Of a stretch of DNA of 38,999 nucleotides, positions 7,942 through 16,375 are shown one piece after another. The translations under genes were made by a program, and so were the position numbers. Origin of the DNA: CAZSLC01 sp964607675 (GTDB lineage Bacteria; Bacteroidota; Bacteroidia; Bacteroidales; UBA932); the NCBI GenBank assembly GCA_964607675.1, contig CAZSLC010000018.1, forward strand, positions 1-38,999, written 5' to 3'. The notes under the pieces are model-generated. The model made no database searches. It was not told where the DNA came from and saw only the letters and a list, made by a program, of their open reading frames with translations. Positions within the stretch are counted from its first letter, which is position 1; each line of letters begins with the position of its first letter.

Positions 7942-9936
7942 ATGAAAAAGAATCTATTTGCCTTTGTTTTGTTTTTCTCTGTACTATTAATATCGAGGGG
8001 ACAGTATGATATCAATCAATTTTTTTACAGAGGGAGACAATCTCTTATAGATGGTAAGTATGCTGTAGCAATTGACAATTTTAATGTCTTGACTAGATTG
8101 GATAGTACACTTTACGAAGCCTATTTTTTCAGAGGGATAGCGAAATACAATTTAGGAGACTTCATCGGTGCTGAGCTTGATTTTAACACTACCCTTATGA
8201 AAAATCCTATTTATACACCAGCATATCACTACAGAGCTATTACTTTAAGCAGAATAGGCAAATATGATTTGGCATTGAAAGATTTGAAGGAGGCAGTGGA
8301 TCTGAGACCAAGTTATACAGGTCTCTATTTTAGTCGAGGAGTTACATATCTTCTCTCTCAACAGTTTGATAAAGCATTGGACGATTTTAACAGATTTATT
8401 AGAAGAGAACCAAAGGAGCCTGATGCCTATTTGAATAGGGGTGCAGCGTATCTTTTTTTAGGGGATACCTTAAATGCATTGAAAGATTATGATAAAGCTA
8501 TCACTCTAAACCGCTTTGATCCAGAGGGATATATTCGCCGTTCAAGAGTATTTCAATTGAAAAATGATATGGGGCCAGCTATATCAGATCTCAATATGGC
8601 TATTCAACTCGATAGTACCAACACATTTGCATATTTTAACAGAGCTATCCTGAAATTTGAAAATAAAGATATTAATGGAGCCTTGGATGATATGAATAGG
8701 GTGCTGAAGCAGGAGCCAGACAACGCTTTGACACTATATAACAGGGCATTGATACGAACCAATATAGGAGATTATAATAACGCCCTTGATGATTATGATA
8801 AAGTGTTGAATATCAATCCCAACAATGTGCTTGCATATTTCAATAGGGCTGCCTTGTTTCTTGAATTAGGGAGATATCGGGATGCAATGGATGACTATTC
8901 CCAAGCGATAAATCTATATCCTGACTTTGCGAAGGCCTATATGAATCGTTCTTATGTTAAAAATAAATTGGGACAGTTCAATTCTGCCCGTCAAGACTAT
9001 GAGATAGCTCAAGAGAAAGTGCGCCAATATAAGTTGAAATCGGCCGATTCGACTCAATTCACCCTTGCCGACACTACAAAAAAGTATGATAGGTTACTTG
9101 CGTTTGATGCAGATTTTGCCAAAAGAGATTTTAATAATGAACTACTCCAATATAGGGACGTCGATATTAAATTGAAGCCACTTTTTAAATTTGTCCCGTC
9201 GGATGGTTCACAAGAGAGGGTAACTTCTTTATCACGTATCTATACATCACCTAAGTTGGACAACTTTATAGCTTCTATCCCTATCCCAGTATCTCTTGCA
9301 TCTAAGGAGTCTTCAAAAAATATGTCATCGACAAATAATCAAAGGGTACTTGAGGCTATAGACAAAGAGATTAGGGTTAATAAGAGTGATGAAAATTATT
9401 TTGCCAAAGCCATTTTGGAGGCAGAAAACAACCAATTTAATAGTGCATTGATTTGCTATGGCGATGCAATCCATACTAATCCAGAGGAGGTATTTTACTA
9501 CATTAATAGAGGTGTCCTACAGTCGGAGATGATAGACTTTATCTCCTCAATTGAAAACAATGTACAAGTGCTCACCCTTGACAATGCAGGTGCTACGAGG
9601 GCACGTGTACATGATCAGTCATCGAGGAGTTATGATTATACTGCAGCTATTCACGACATGACAAAAGCCTCCACCTTGTTACCAGATTTCCCATATATCT
9701 ATTATAATTTGGGCAATCTCTATTGTCAATCCAATGACCTCCCAGAGGCTATTGTTCAATACTCTAAAGCATTGGAATTGTACCCATATATAGGAGAGGC
9801 ATATTATAATAGAGGATTGGTCCTAATCTATCTGAAAGATAAGGAGAAAGGGTGTATTGACCTAAGCAAGGCGGGGGAACTTGGAATAAAGGATGCCTAT
9901 AGTATCATTAGCAAATACTGTAAATCGGGAGAATAA
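7942..9936 (+). CDS. Exported tetratricopeptide-repeat protein
   Basis: 664-residue TPR protein with an N-terminal signal peptide (hydrophobic residues about 4-17, likely cleaved before Q21). About ten TPR units run from residue 24 to 365, recognisable by repeated A-Y-x-N-R-A / G-x-x-x-x-A-x-x-D-Y-x-x-A-I patterns; a low-complexity linker rich in Ser, Asp and Lys follows (about 365-475), then a second block of about four TPRs (480-660). Such proteins are periplasmic or outer-membrane scaffolds in Bacteroidota; partner and exact role cannot be read from the sequence. It has its own promoter and is monocistronic: the next gene, DUF4293, is convergent, and the two stop codons abut with no spacer and no visible terminator hairpin. 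Confidence 0.88.
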   Translation: MKKNLFAFVLFFSVLLISRGQYDINQFFYRGRQSLIDGKYAVAIDNFNVLTRLDSTLYEAYFFRGIAKYNLGDFIGAELDFNTTLMKNPIYTPAYHYRAITLSRIGKYDLALKDLKEAVDLRPSYTGLYFSRGVTYLLSQQFDKALDDFNRFIRREPKEPDAYLNRGAAYLFLGDTLNALKDYDKAITLNRFDPEGYIRRSRVFQLKNDMGPAISDLNMAIQLDSTNTFAYFNRAILKFENKDINGALDDMNRVLKQEPDNALTLYNRALIRTNIGDYNNALDDYDKVLNINPNNVLAYFNRAALFLELGRYRDAMDDYSQAINLYPDFAKAYMNRSYVKNKLGQFNSARQDYEIAQEKVRQYKLKSADSTQFTLADTTKKYDRLLAFDADFAKRDFNNELLQYRDVDIKLKPLFKFVPSDGSQERVTSLSRIYTSPKLDNFIASIPIPVSLASKESSKNMSSTNNQRVLEAIDKEIRVNKSDENYFAKAILEAENNQFNSALICYGDAIHTNPEEVFYYINRGVLQSEMIDFISSIENNVQVLTLDNAGATRARVHDQSSRSYDYTAAIHDMTKASTLLPDFPYIYYNLGNLYCQSNDLPEAIVQYSKALELYPYIGEAYYNRGLVLIYLKDKEKGCIDLSKAGELGIKDAYSIISKYCKSGE

Positions 9937-10353
9937 TTATTTTTTCCTCTTTGGAGATCTCAATCTGGATGAAGCCATCACTAGTGCTTGATCCCTTGCT
10001 ATATATCTCATTGCAATAAAAGACAATATTGCAGCAATAATAGGGAAAATAGCTGTAATGCTGAAAACTGTGCCGTCTGCCTTTGTGAAAAATTTAACGG
10101 CAAGGTAAATCTGAAAGCCAAGTAAAATAAGGGCGTTGAGGTTGCATAAGCGAATTTGAAAAATCCTTTTTTTAAAAGATACAAGGGTTACAACTGACAA
10201 TACAAATGGTACGAATGTGAGAATAAGTGAGACATAGTCTTTGCGATATAGTAGCACTTCGTGGTTGAGTGTTTCGTACATTTGTGAAAAAAATAGTGAG
10301 CAAGTGAGTCCCACTACGATTAGGAGGAATAGAGATTGTATTCTTTGTATCAT
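9937..10353 (-). CDS. DUF4293 four-helix membrane protein
   Basis: 138-residue inner-membrane protein of unknown function. Four hydrophobic segments are visible (about 7-25, 43-59, 70-88, 97-115), followed by a basic tail ending RLRSPKRKK. The opening MIQRIQSLFLL and the IARDQALV...SRLR motif before the tail are characteristic of DUF4293, a family I know from Bacteroidota. No catalytic residues are apparent. It is transcribed alone from a promoter that overlaps the divergent promoter of the nucleoside phosphorylase, and its stop codon abuts the stop of the TPR gene. Confidence 0.85.
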   Translation of the reverse strand: MIQRIQSLFLLIVVGLTCSLFFSQMYETLNHEVLLYRKDYVSLILTFVPFVLSVVTLVSFKKRIFQIRLCNLNALILLGFQIYLAVKFFTKADGTVFSITAIFPIIAAILSFIAMRYIARDQALVMASSRLRSPKRKK

Positions 10354-10373
10354 TTTATAGTGTTTTAGTGGGG

Positions 10374-10381
10374 CAAAATTA
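10374..10381 (-). promoter_or_regulatory. Putative -7 promoter element for the DUF4293 gene
   Basis: Minus-strand TAATTTTG matches TAnnTTTG, 20 bp before the DUF4293 ATG. It faces the plus-strand element at 10394-10401, only 12 bp away, so the two divergent promoters physically overlap. Confidence 0.45.
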
Positions 10382-10393
10382 TAAATTATTTCT

Positions 10394-10401
10394 TATTTTT
10401 G
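10394..10401 (+). promoter_or_regulatory. Putative -7 promoter element for the nucleoside phosphorylase
   Basis: TATTTTTG matches TAnnTTTG. It contains the TTG (10399-10401) that would otherwise extend the reading frame, which argues that the TTG is promoter DNA rather than a start codon. The chosen ATG is 18 bp downstream. Confidence 0.5.
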
Positions 10402-10419
10402 AGTTTAATTATAAATGAT

Positions 10420-11295
10420 ATGGTACAAAGAATTGCAGAGTCTGAATTAATTATTAACAATGATGGCTCTATTTTTCACCTTCATGTGAAACCAGAAGAG
10501 TTGGCTGATAAGGTGATATTAGTTGGTGACCCTGGTAGGGTTGAGTTGGTGGCATCATTTTTCGATACAATCGAAGTTCGTAAATCTTCACGAGAGTTCA
10601 ATACTATTACTGGCACTTATAACGGGAAAAGGATATCTGTTATTTCAACAGGGATAGGTTGTGATAATATTGATATTGTGATGACAGAACTTGATGCATT
10701 GGCTAATGTTGATTTTGCATCAAGGCATGAAAAGGCAATAAAAAAGGAGTTGTCCATTGTCAGGATAGGTACATCTGGGGCGATACAGCCTGATATTCCT
10801 GTGGGATCTTATGTTTTCTCTGAGATTTCTGTTGGTTTTGATGGGCTACTCAACTGGTATTCAGGACGCAATGATGTGGCAATGGTTGACTACGAAGAGG
10901 CCTTTCTGAAACAGGTGCAATGGGACAGACACCTTCCGATTCCATATTTTGTTAAGGCGAGTGAGAAACTTGTTTCTCTTTTTAGAGGGGAGGCAATACT
11001 TGGGATGACCATTTCAGCTTCAGGATTTTATGGTCCTCAATGTAGAGTTATCCGTCTTCCATTGGTAAATGCCAATTTGATGGAGCAGTTAGAGAAATAT
11101 AGATTCAATGATAAGAGAATTACCAATTTTGAAATGGAGAGTTCTGCTATAGCTTCTCTTGCTGCCAAAATGGGACATAGTGCTGGTACGGTATGTCTGA
11201 TTATTGCTAATAGATATGCAGGGGCAAGTAATCCTGATTATAAACCACTTATGAACAATTTAATTAAACTTACCCTTGACAAGTTAACTAAATAA
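10420..11295 (+). CDS. PNP/UDP-family nucleoside phosphorylase
   Basis: 291-residue cytoplasmic enzyme that splits nucleosides with phosphate in nucleotide salvage. Family motifs: phosphate-binding GDPGRV near the N-terminus, the core RIGTSGAIQ, and NFEMESSAI near the C-terminus, where the M-E pair binds the ribose. Overall layout resembles uridine phosphorylase more than hexameric purine enzymes, but base specificity is not certain. The open frame extends upstream to a TTG at 10399, but that TTG is part of the -7 promoter element; the first ATG at 10420 gives the usual MVQRIAESELIIN beginning. It is followed after 2 bp by the transglutaminase-like gene, so the two are likely co-transcribed. 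Confidence 0.88.
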   Translation: MVQRIAESELIINNDGSIFHLHVKPEELADKVILVGDPGRVELVASFFDTIEVRKSSREFNTITGTYNGKRISVISTGIGCDNIDIVMTELDALANVDFASRHEKAIKKELSIVRIGTSGAIQPDIPVGSYVFSEISVGFDGLLNWYSGRNDVAMVDYEEAFLKQVQWDRHLPIPYFVKASEKLVSLFRGEAILGMTISASGFYGPQCRVIRLPLVNANLMEQLEKYRFNDKRITNFEMESSAIASLAAKMGHSAGTVCLIIANRYAGASNPDYKPLMNNLIKLTLDKLTK

Positions 11296-11297
11296 TC

Positions 11298-11849
11298 ATG
11301 AATGATGAAATTGCCGCTTTAGTTAATGTCGATTTTTTTGACCTAAAAAAGGGCTTTTATCTCATTTCAAAAGAAATCAATAGAGAATTGGAAGAGGATG
11401 AGTTTGATGATGTATTCTTTTCTATGGTTGATTGTGTTGCAGGTGAATTAAGAGAGGGAATGACTCAAATAGAGAAATTGGAGGTTTATAATTTTGTTTT
11501 CTTTAACCTGCTTAATATCAAATGTTCTCCAGAGAATGATAACATTTCTAATTATGATCCATTTCGTGTGATGGTCAACAGAGTGGGGTTACCTTTAGCT
11601 GTTACTTTTTTTTATATGTTGATAGCCAGATATGTAGGTGTGGATTTTGTCATATCTCTCTTCAATGACAGACTGATCCCTATACTTACATATAATGGCA
11701 AGGATTTGTTTTTTATTGATATATTAAATAGGGGGAAGACGCACAATCTCGTAAGACCTTTTAGAAAACTTACGGACAAAGAGATAATTGAACTTTATAT
11801 TGAGCGGAAGACGAGAATCGAACTCGCGACCCTTAGCTTGGGAAGCTAA
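11298..11849 (+). CDS. SirB1/transglutaminase-like small protein, 3' end antisense to tRNA-Gly
   Basis: 183-residue protein. The central block (YDPFRVMVNRVGLPLAVTFF then LIARYVGVD) resembles the SirB1/transglutaminase-like pattern of an Asn/Asp-Pro, a mid-helix 'G-[IL]-P-[IL]' and 'A-R-x-x-G'. That family is poorly characterised, and I see no Cys-His-Asp triad, so function is not assigned. It starts 2 bp after the nucleoside phosphorylase stop. The C-terminus is odd: the last roughly 15 codons (ERKTRIELATLSLGS) are read from the antisense strand of tRNA-Gly, and the stop codon lies within the tRNA anticodon stem. Natural homologues may end shortly before this, so the tail could be acquired by loss of a stop. 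Existence of the gene is well supported; family only moderately. Confidence 0.65.
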   Translation: MNDEIAALVNVDFFDLKKGFYLISKEINRELEEDEFDDVFFSMVDCVAGELREGMTQIEKLEVYNFVFFNLLNIKCSPENDNISNYDPFRVMVNRVGLPLAVTFFYMLIARYVGVDFVISLFNDRLIPILTYNGKDLFFIDILNRGKTHNLVRPFRKLTDKEIIELYIERKTRIELATLSLGS

Positions 11850-11875
11850 TGCTCTACCAACTGAGCTACTTCCGC
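11803..11875 (-). tRNA. tRNA-Gly (anticodon CCC)
   Basis: Read on the minus strand, a full cloverleaf forms: acceptor GCGGAAG/CTTCCGC, D stem GCTC/GAGC with loop AGTTGGTA, anticodon stem TTAGC/GCTAA around loop TTCCCAA (anticodon CCC at 11840-11842, reading GGG), T stem GCGAG/CTCGT with loop TTCGATT, and discriminator T as expected for glycine. CCA is not encoded. Its 3' half is overlapped on the opposite strand by the end of the preceding protein gene. The minus-strand frame through it is the well-known tRNA artefact, not a protein. Confidence 0.97.
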
Positions 11876-11884
11876 GATTTTTAT

Positions 11885-11892
11885 TACATTTG
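11885..11892 (+). promoter_or_regulatory. Putative -7 promoter element for the FtsX-type permease
   Basis: TACATTTG matches TAnnTTTG, 30 bp before the permease ATG and just upstream of the 5' end of the divergent tRNA-Gly. Confidence 0.4.
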
Positions 11893-11915
11893 CAACAATA
11901 ACCGCAAACGGAACG

Positions 11916-11923
11916 CAAATATA
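11916..11923 (-). promoter_or_regulatory. Possible -7 element for tRNA-Gly
   Basis: Minus-strand TATATTTG matches TAnnTTTG, 40 bp upstream of the mature tRNA 5' end, and touches the permease start codon. Leader length is plausible for a tRNA precursor; no -33 element is evident. Confidence 0.3.
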
Positions 11924-13167
11924 TGAATTTAAATTTATTTATTGCTAAAAAAATTACTGGAAAAGGAGAAACAAAACGGCAAGTTAGCTCTTTAAGCAAT
12001 AAAATAGCTACTATCTCTGTGATTATAAGTATTGTGGTTATGTTTATAGCTATAGCTGTCACTGATGGATTTAAAAAAGAAATATCAGAAAAAGCTATGG
12101 GATTCTCTGGTGAGATAGTCTTTACAACTTTAGGACAGGATGTTCTTAATGATCAGTACCCTATTGATGGCAATCTCTCTTACCTTTCACTCGTGAAGAA
12201 ATTGGGGGGTGTTAAGGATTTGGAGTGGGTGGCTTATAAGGCAGGAATGCTTAAAACTGAGAATAATGTACAAGGGATATTTTTTAAAGGGGTAGATTCT
12301 TTATACGATTTCTCTTTCTATGAACGCCATTTGGTTGATGGGTCAATTCCAAATTTCAAGGGGACTACTATCAGCAATGAGATAATTATCTCTCAAAGAC
12401 TAGCAAATCTTTTGGGATATGAAGTGGGAGATGATATGCTTGCCTATTTTGTTGGTGAAAAAGTGAGAGTTCGCAAATTTAAAGTTGCTGCTTTATATAG
12501 TGCTCAACTTGAGGAAGTAGATATGACATTGGCAGTTGTGGATATAAGACATGTGCAGAGACTTAATGAATGGAAGTCCAATGAATATTCTGCTTGTGAA
12601 ATTTATCTTGAAAATCATAGGGATAGAAGTAAGATAATAGGAGATATTGATATTATAGTGATGGATAATTCTTCAGATAGTGATAGTCCCATTGCTGTAA
12701 AAGGAATTGATGACTTATATCCCAATCTTTTTGATTGGTTGGAAATACTCAATTTAAACGTATTGGTAATCCTTATTTTGATGATAGTTGTGGCTGGCTT
12801 TAATATGATTTCAGGACTGCTGATTATCTTATTTGAAAGAATATCTATGATCGGATTGCTCAAAGCGATGGGTATGACGAACCGCTCGATATGTTCAATT
12901 TTTATTTACAGAGGTTCTTTTATTATATTGAGAGGGATGATATTGGGCAATATTGTAGCTATTTTATTGTGTGCTATCCAAGGGTATTTTCATATTTTTA
13001 AGTTAGATCCTGCAAACTATTTTGTCTCATACATTCCAATTCACATTGATATTCCATCAATATTGTTGCTAAATATAGTTTCATTTATATTGATGATGAT
13101 TATTTTGATTTTGCCGTCACTATTCATAGCGAAGATACAACCAGATAAAACTATAAAAATAAGATAA
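11923..13167 (+). CDS. LolC/E-MacB-FtsX-type ABC permease
   Basis: 414-residue inner-membrane permease. Layout fits type VII ABC permeases: one N-terminal transmembrane helix (about 26-48), a large periplasmic domain (about 50-265, MacB-core-like) and three C-terminal helices (about 275-310, 330-360, 375-400) with the FtsX-domain motif ERISMIGLLKAMGM. Such proteins work with a LolD/MacB-type ATPase to extract lipoproteins or for mechanotransmission; in Bacteroidota this LolE-like permease is commonly encoded without an adjacent ATPase, as here. It has its own promoter. Its stop codon abuts that of the convergent lytic transglycosylase gene without spacer. LolC/E role is inferred from architecture. 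Confidence 0.83.
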   Translation: MNLNLFIAKKITGKGETKRQVSSLSNKIATISVIISIVVMFIAIAVTDGFKKEISEKAMGFSGEIVFTTLGQDVLNDQYPIDGNLSYLSLVKKLGGVKDLEWVAYKAGMLKTENNVQGIFFKGVDSLYDFSFYERHLVDGSIPNFKGTTISNEIIISQRLANLLGYEVGDDMLAYFVGEKVRVRKFKVAALYSAQLEEVDMTLAVVDIRHVQRLNEWKSNEYSACEIYLENHRDRSKIIGDIDIIVMDNSSDSDSPIAVKGIDDLYPNLFDWLEILNLNVLVILILMIVVAGFNMISGLLIILFERISMIGLLKAMGMTNRSICSIFIYRGSFIILRGMILGNIVAILLCAIQGYFHIFKLDPANYFVSYIPIHIDIPSILLLNIVSFILMMIILILPSLFIAKIQPDKTIKIR

Positions 13168-14202
13168 TCATCGTTTTACAGCATATATAAACTCTTCGTA
13201 TTTAGTGAGAACTTGATCTACGTACTTAATAGTTTCTTTCCCTTGAAATCCATCCATCTCAGGTATGATTCTTGAAATAACTTCCCAATCAGTGGGGTCT
13301 TTGCCGTTTTCTAAAGCATATTTCATACAGTTATCCATCCTCCCTTCCCCCGCATTATATGCAGCAAGGGTAAATTTAATTACATTGACGGAGTCTATCC
13401 CTTTTCGGATAAAGCGATTTTGAAGATATCTTAAATGCAATGTTCCTGCCTTTATATTATTTGCTGGGTCAAAAATTTCTGTAATGCCATAGTGTTCAGC
13501 AGTTGATGGAAGTATTTGCATTAGTCCAGTGGCCCCTTTACTCGAATGGGCCCCCATTGAAAATCTTGATTCTTGATAAATAACTGCAGACAAAAGTCTC
13601 CAATCCCATTTCAATAATTTACTGCTGTTTTTAATCATTTCATCGTAAGGAGAGATATGGGGAGTTTGAGTCATAGATTCGACATATGGAGATAGCCCGT
13701 ATGATCTAAAAAATTTAGATACAAGGTTTTTATATTCTTGTGTCTGTGAAAAGCATCCAATCCACCAGTTGAAATCTTTTATAAGCATAATGTCCTCCTT
13801 TCGAGCGGCCCATATACTGTTGTTGTTTATGTCTATTGTAGTTATTATCAGTTCTTTATATTTTTTGGGGACTGTAAAGTCATTGATATTTTCAATGATA
13901 ATGTCTATTTCTTTATTGATGAGCTTCTCAAAAATATCATAATCATGGTAGGGTGGGATGATTGATATCTTTTTATTCGAATTGAGTGAATAATTGTTGA
14001 TTAGTGAATATTGAAATCCAACGGAGAAGCCTTTAGTGCTGAACATTCCCCTTTCTATATCAATTGCGACAGATAGTGTGTCCTTTATCTGAGTATATTT
14101 CTTTGTTTTGAGTGTCGTTTCTTTGCCGAGAACTGAAAAAAGAAATAATGCAATTAACGATATCGAATAAATTGTAATCCTCTTTAACATCTCCTTACTC
14201 AT
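13168..14202 (-). CDS. MltF-like lytic transglycosylase
   Basis: 344-residue envelope enzyme that cleaves peptidoglycan to 1,6-anhydroMurNAc products. After a signal sequence (MSKEMLKRI then a hydrophobic stretch) comes a domain resembling periplasmic solute-binding proteins (about 42-177), then an SLT catalytic domain: catalytic Glu in QESRF (E211), GATGLMQILPSTA (223-235) and AAYNAGEGR. This two-domain plan matches MltF. The open frame extends 38 codons further upstream, but that part lies wholly inside the porin gene; the ATG at 14202, 7 bp after the porin stop, is followed by a proper signal peptide. An alternative ATG lies four codons downstream. Co-transcription with the porin is likely. 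Confidence 0.87.
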   Translation of the reverse strand: MSKEMLKRITIYSISLIALFLFSVLGKETTLKTKKYTQIKDTLSVAIDIERGMFSTKGFSVGFQYSLINNYSLNSNKKISIIPPYHDYDIFEKLINKEIDIIIENINDFTVPKKYKELIITTIDINNNSIWAARKEDIMLIKDFNWWIGCFSQTQEYKNLVSKFFRSYGLSPYVESMTQTPHISPYDEMIKNSSKLLKWDWRLLSAVIYQESRFSMGAHSSKGATGLMQILPSTAEHYGITEIFDPANNIKAGTLHLRYLQNRFIRKGIDSVNVIKFTLAAYNAGEGRMDNCMKYALENGKDPTDWEVISRIIPEMDGFQGKETIKYVDQVLTKYEEFIYAVKR

Positions 14203-14209
14203 ACATTGT

Positions 14210-16339
14210 TTAGTGTATATAGAAGGGCCAGTGTATTCCGACTTTAAAAGCTCTTTTAGGCTTGATGTATTGATATGCTGAAAAATAATCTGCTGTTGGC
14301 CACCCTTGACCAGCATTGGTGAATTTTAAGAAGATACTTGCCCTTTTCCATTGGATATTGGCAAATACATCGATGTACGGGCAGTTTCCCACCAACTCTT
14401 TGTTCTGGATTTGGAATGCTCCAGTAGCTGGATTATACGCTGGAGCGTGATAAGCAGTATTAAATGTGGCATCTGCTCCTATTTGCATTGTCATGGCATT
14501 TTTTACCACAACAAATTCAAAATAATATCTCAAATGGAGAGAAAGCATGGGGAGAGGAAGTACATCCTGTTTTGATGAAAGTTGGAAAAGTATCTGATTG
14601 TCAAAGTGTAGGTGCCACACTTTGAAGTTTTTTTGCAGATAAGCACTCATTACATTTATTTTATCAGTTGATTGCCTGATGATGCCTAACGTATCATAAT
14701 AAACATAATTGCTTAATAGAGCATAGCCGAAGAATGCTGACATTTTCCATTTAGGAATGTCAAGTTGCCCTTCGATTTTTGTTGTTGTTATTTTATTAAA
14801 ATTGTTATTCCAAACGTAGTGGTTTGAATAGTAATTGTTTGAGTAGTAGTCTGGCCTTGAGTTATCAAGACCGAATATGGCTGTTAGGTGTATTCCATCT
14901 TTTTTCTCTTTAAAAGGATAGAATGAAAATTGTCCTCTCGCCCTTATTTCAAAATCATTTATATTGTATCCAGCAAAATGGTATTTGCCATATCCATCCC
15001 AGTTAAAATACTTTTTTAACTTTCCACCCACTCCCGCATATACATAAAGGTTGTTTTGAGATATAGAGTTATTGTTTGAAATAAACATATCTTTATTGGG
15101 GTTGTACAATTTTAAATACTGATAACCAATACCCCCTTCTATCGTAGAGAGAATTGCCTCTTTGGCCCAAGGCTGTAGTTTAATGTACAATCTATTTTCA
15201 AATTGATTGATGCTTAGGGAATCAGATGATGTGGTGGGGTTAATATAAAATTTGTTGTCATAAAAATTTCTACCCGCCTGGTCATTTGTGGCAATCATAT
15301 CTTTATATGATTTAGAATAATAAGAATACTCCCCGTAGTGTCCTATATATGCCATGGTACCATCTCCGATAGCTGTGGTATCTCCTTTTTTAAATCTAAT
15401 AGGAATTCCATATGTGTGGTTGATATAAAAGGTGTTGCGAAGAAGGTTATTAGATGCCTCCTTTAGGTTTATTTCTATCACCTTGGAGTCCAATATCGTA
15501 TCTAATACCATTTTGGTATCTTTTACCCCTCCATTTTCCAATCTTTTTATCCTGTGGTGTATAAATCCTCCGTGAGCAGTGTATTTTTTTCCTAAATAGT
15601 TGCCAGTGAGGGAAAATGTCCTATTGTCTGTATCTTCTCTCTCAAGAAGTCCCTTTCCTCCATATTTCTGGTAGAGTAGTGCAAAGTTGAACTCTGGTGT
15701 AATATTCTGTGTGTGAAGTATTTTTATATTGGCCTCTTCTTTGTTTTTAGAGGCGAGAATTGTCCCCCAATAGGCAAGTTCGGTATATGGGGATTTTGTG
15801 TTGTAGTATGGCTGATCTTCAGGTGAACTGGAGTATGCCATATATGGTGAGTAAAATTGAGCTACTTCTAACTTCTTATATTTAAAGTAATTGTAATTTT
15901 GAGTAGCAGATCCAATTACACCCAGGTAGGTTGCGTTTATGTCCTCTTTGTAAAATGGATATTCAGAGTACCATTCGTTGAATGTGGTGTCAAGTTTGTT
16001 TTGATTGAGTCTGTTGAAGTAGGTATCGTTGCTCCATGTGAGGATTCTTTTGTAATATAGTGAATCTGGGATGGATGGAGTCTTAAGTATTCTTGGTTTA
16101 GCAAGTCTTATACTGTCTCTGATAATTTTAAGACTATCACGAACTATCTTGATGCTATCTCTTTTATGCTGTTTAATCTCTTTGGCAGTAAGTGGAACAA
16201 TAGTTTTAATCGAATCTTTTGGGGTTGTTAATGAGTCTTTAACAACAACATTTGTGGTGTCTTGAGCAAATAACTGCCTCGCTGGAATAAATCCAACAAG
16301 GCAGATTATAACTATTATTATTTTTTTATAAAATTGCAT
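14210..16339 (-). CDS. Porin_10-type outer-membrane porin
   Basis: 709-residue outer-membrane beta-barrel candidate. An N-terminal signal peptide ends around a LFAQ-D site; a Lys/Asp/Ser-rich periplasmic segment follows, including three tandem heptads of the form RDS(I/L)(K/R)I; the rest is rich in alternating aromatic and polar residues with many Tyr, ending in Y-I-H like an outer-membrane C-terminus. Length and the NEWYSEYPFYKEDINATYLG / GSATQNYNYF block resemble the Bacteroidota 'putative porin' family (Porin_10). Substrate unknown. The frame reaches a TTG at 16357, but the TAnnTTTG promoter at 16347-16354 lies inside that extension, so the ATG at 16339 is the start, with a very short or absent leader. 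The lytic transglycosylase follows after 7 bp. Confidence 0.82.
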   Translation of the reverse strand: MQFYKKIIIVIICLVGFIPARQLFAQDTTNVVVKDSLTTPKDSIKTIVPLTAKEIKQHKRDSIKIVRDSLKIIRDSIRLAKPRILKTPSIPDSLYYKRILTWSNDTYFNRLNQNKLDTTFNEWYSEYPFYKEDINATYLGVIGSATQNYNYFKYKKLEVAQFYSPYMAYSSSPEDQPYYNTKSPYTELAYWGTILASKNKEEANIKILHTQNITPEFNFALLYQKYGGKGLLEREDTDNRTFSLTGNYLGKKYTAHGGFIHHRIKRLENGGVKDTKMVLDTILDSKVIEINLKEASNNLLRNTFYINHTYGIPIRFKKGDTTAIGDGTMAYIGHYGEYSYYSKSYKDMIATNDQAGRNFYDNKFYINPTTSSDSLSINQFENRLYIKLQPWAKEAILSTIEGGIGYQYLKLYNPNKDMFISNNNSISQNNLYVYAGVGGKLKKYFNWDGYGKYHFAGYNINDFEIRARGQFSFYPFKEKKDGIHLTAIFGLDNSRPDYYSNNYYSNHYVWNNNFNKITTTKIEGQLDIPKWKMSAFFGYALLSNYVYYDTLGIIRQSTDKINVMSAYLQKNFKVWHLHFDNQILFQLSSKQDVLPLPMLSLHLRYYFEFVVVKNAMTMQIGADATFNTAYHAPAYNPATGAFQIQNKELVGNCPYIDVFANIQWKRASIFLKFTNAGQGWPTADYFSAYQYIKPKRAFKVGIHWPFYIH

Positions 16340-16346
16340 AATTGGG

Positions 16347-16354
16347 CAAATGTA
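16347..16354 (-). promoter_or_regulatory. Putative -7 promoter element for the porin operon
   Basis: Minus-strand TACATTTG matches TAnnTTTG, only 7 bp before the porin ATG. If it is used, the mRNA would be almost leaderless, unlike the other promoters here; an upstream start of transcription is the alternative. Confidence 0.35.
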
Positions 16355-16375
16355 CAAAAATTATGCAAATCTTAG

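Noticed and set aside
10399..10419. TTG start for the nucleoside phosphorylase
   Set aside because: The TTG is the end of a TAnnTTTG promoter element.
11724..12062. Minus-strand open frame of 112 residues
   Set aside because: It reads through tRNA-Gly and gives the well-known SSVGRALASQAKGREFDSRL artefact; the rest is antisense to the FtsX permease.
14203..14316. 38-codon N-terminal extension of the MltF-like protein
   Set aside because: Lies inside the porin gene and lacks signal-peptide character; the ATG at 14202 gives a proper leader.
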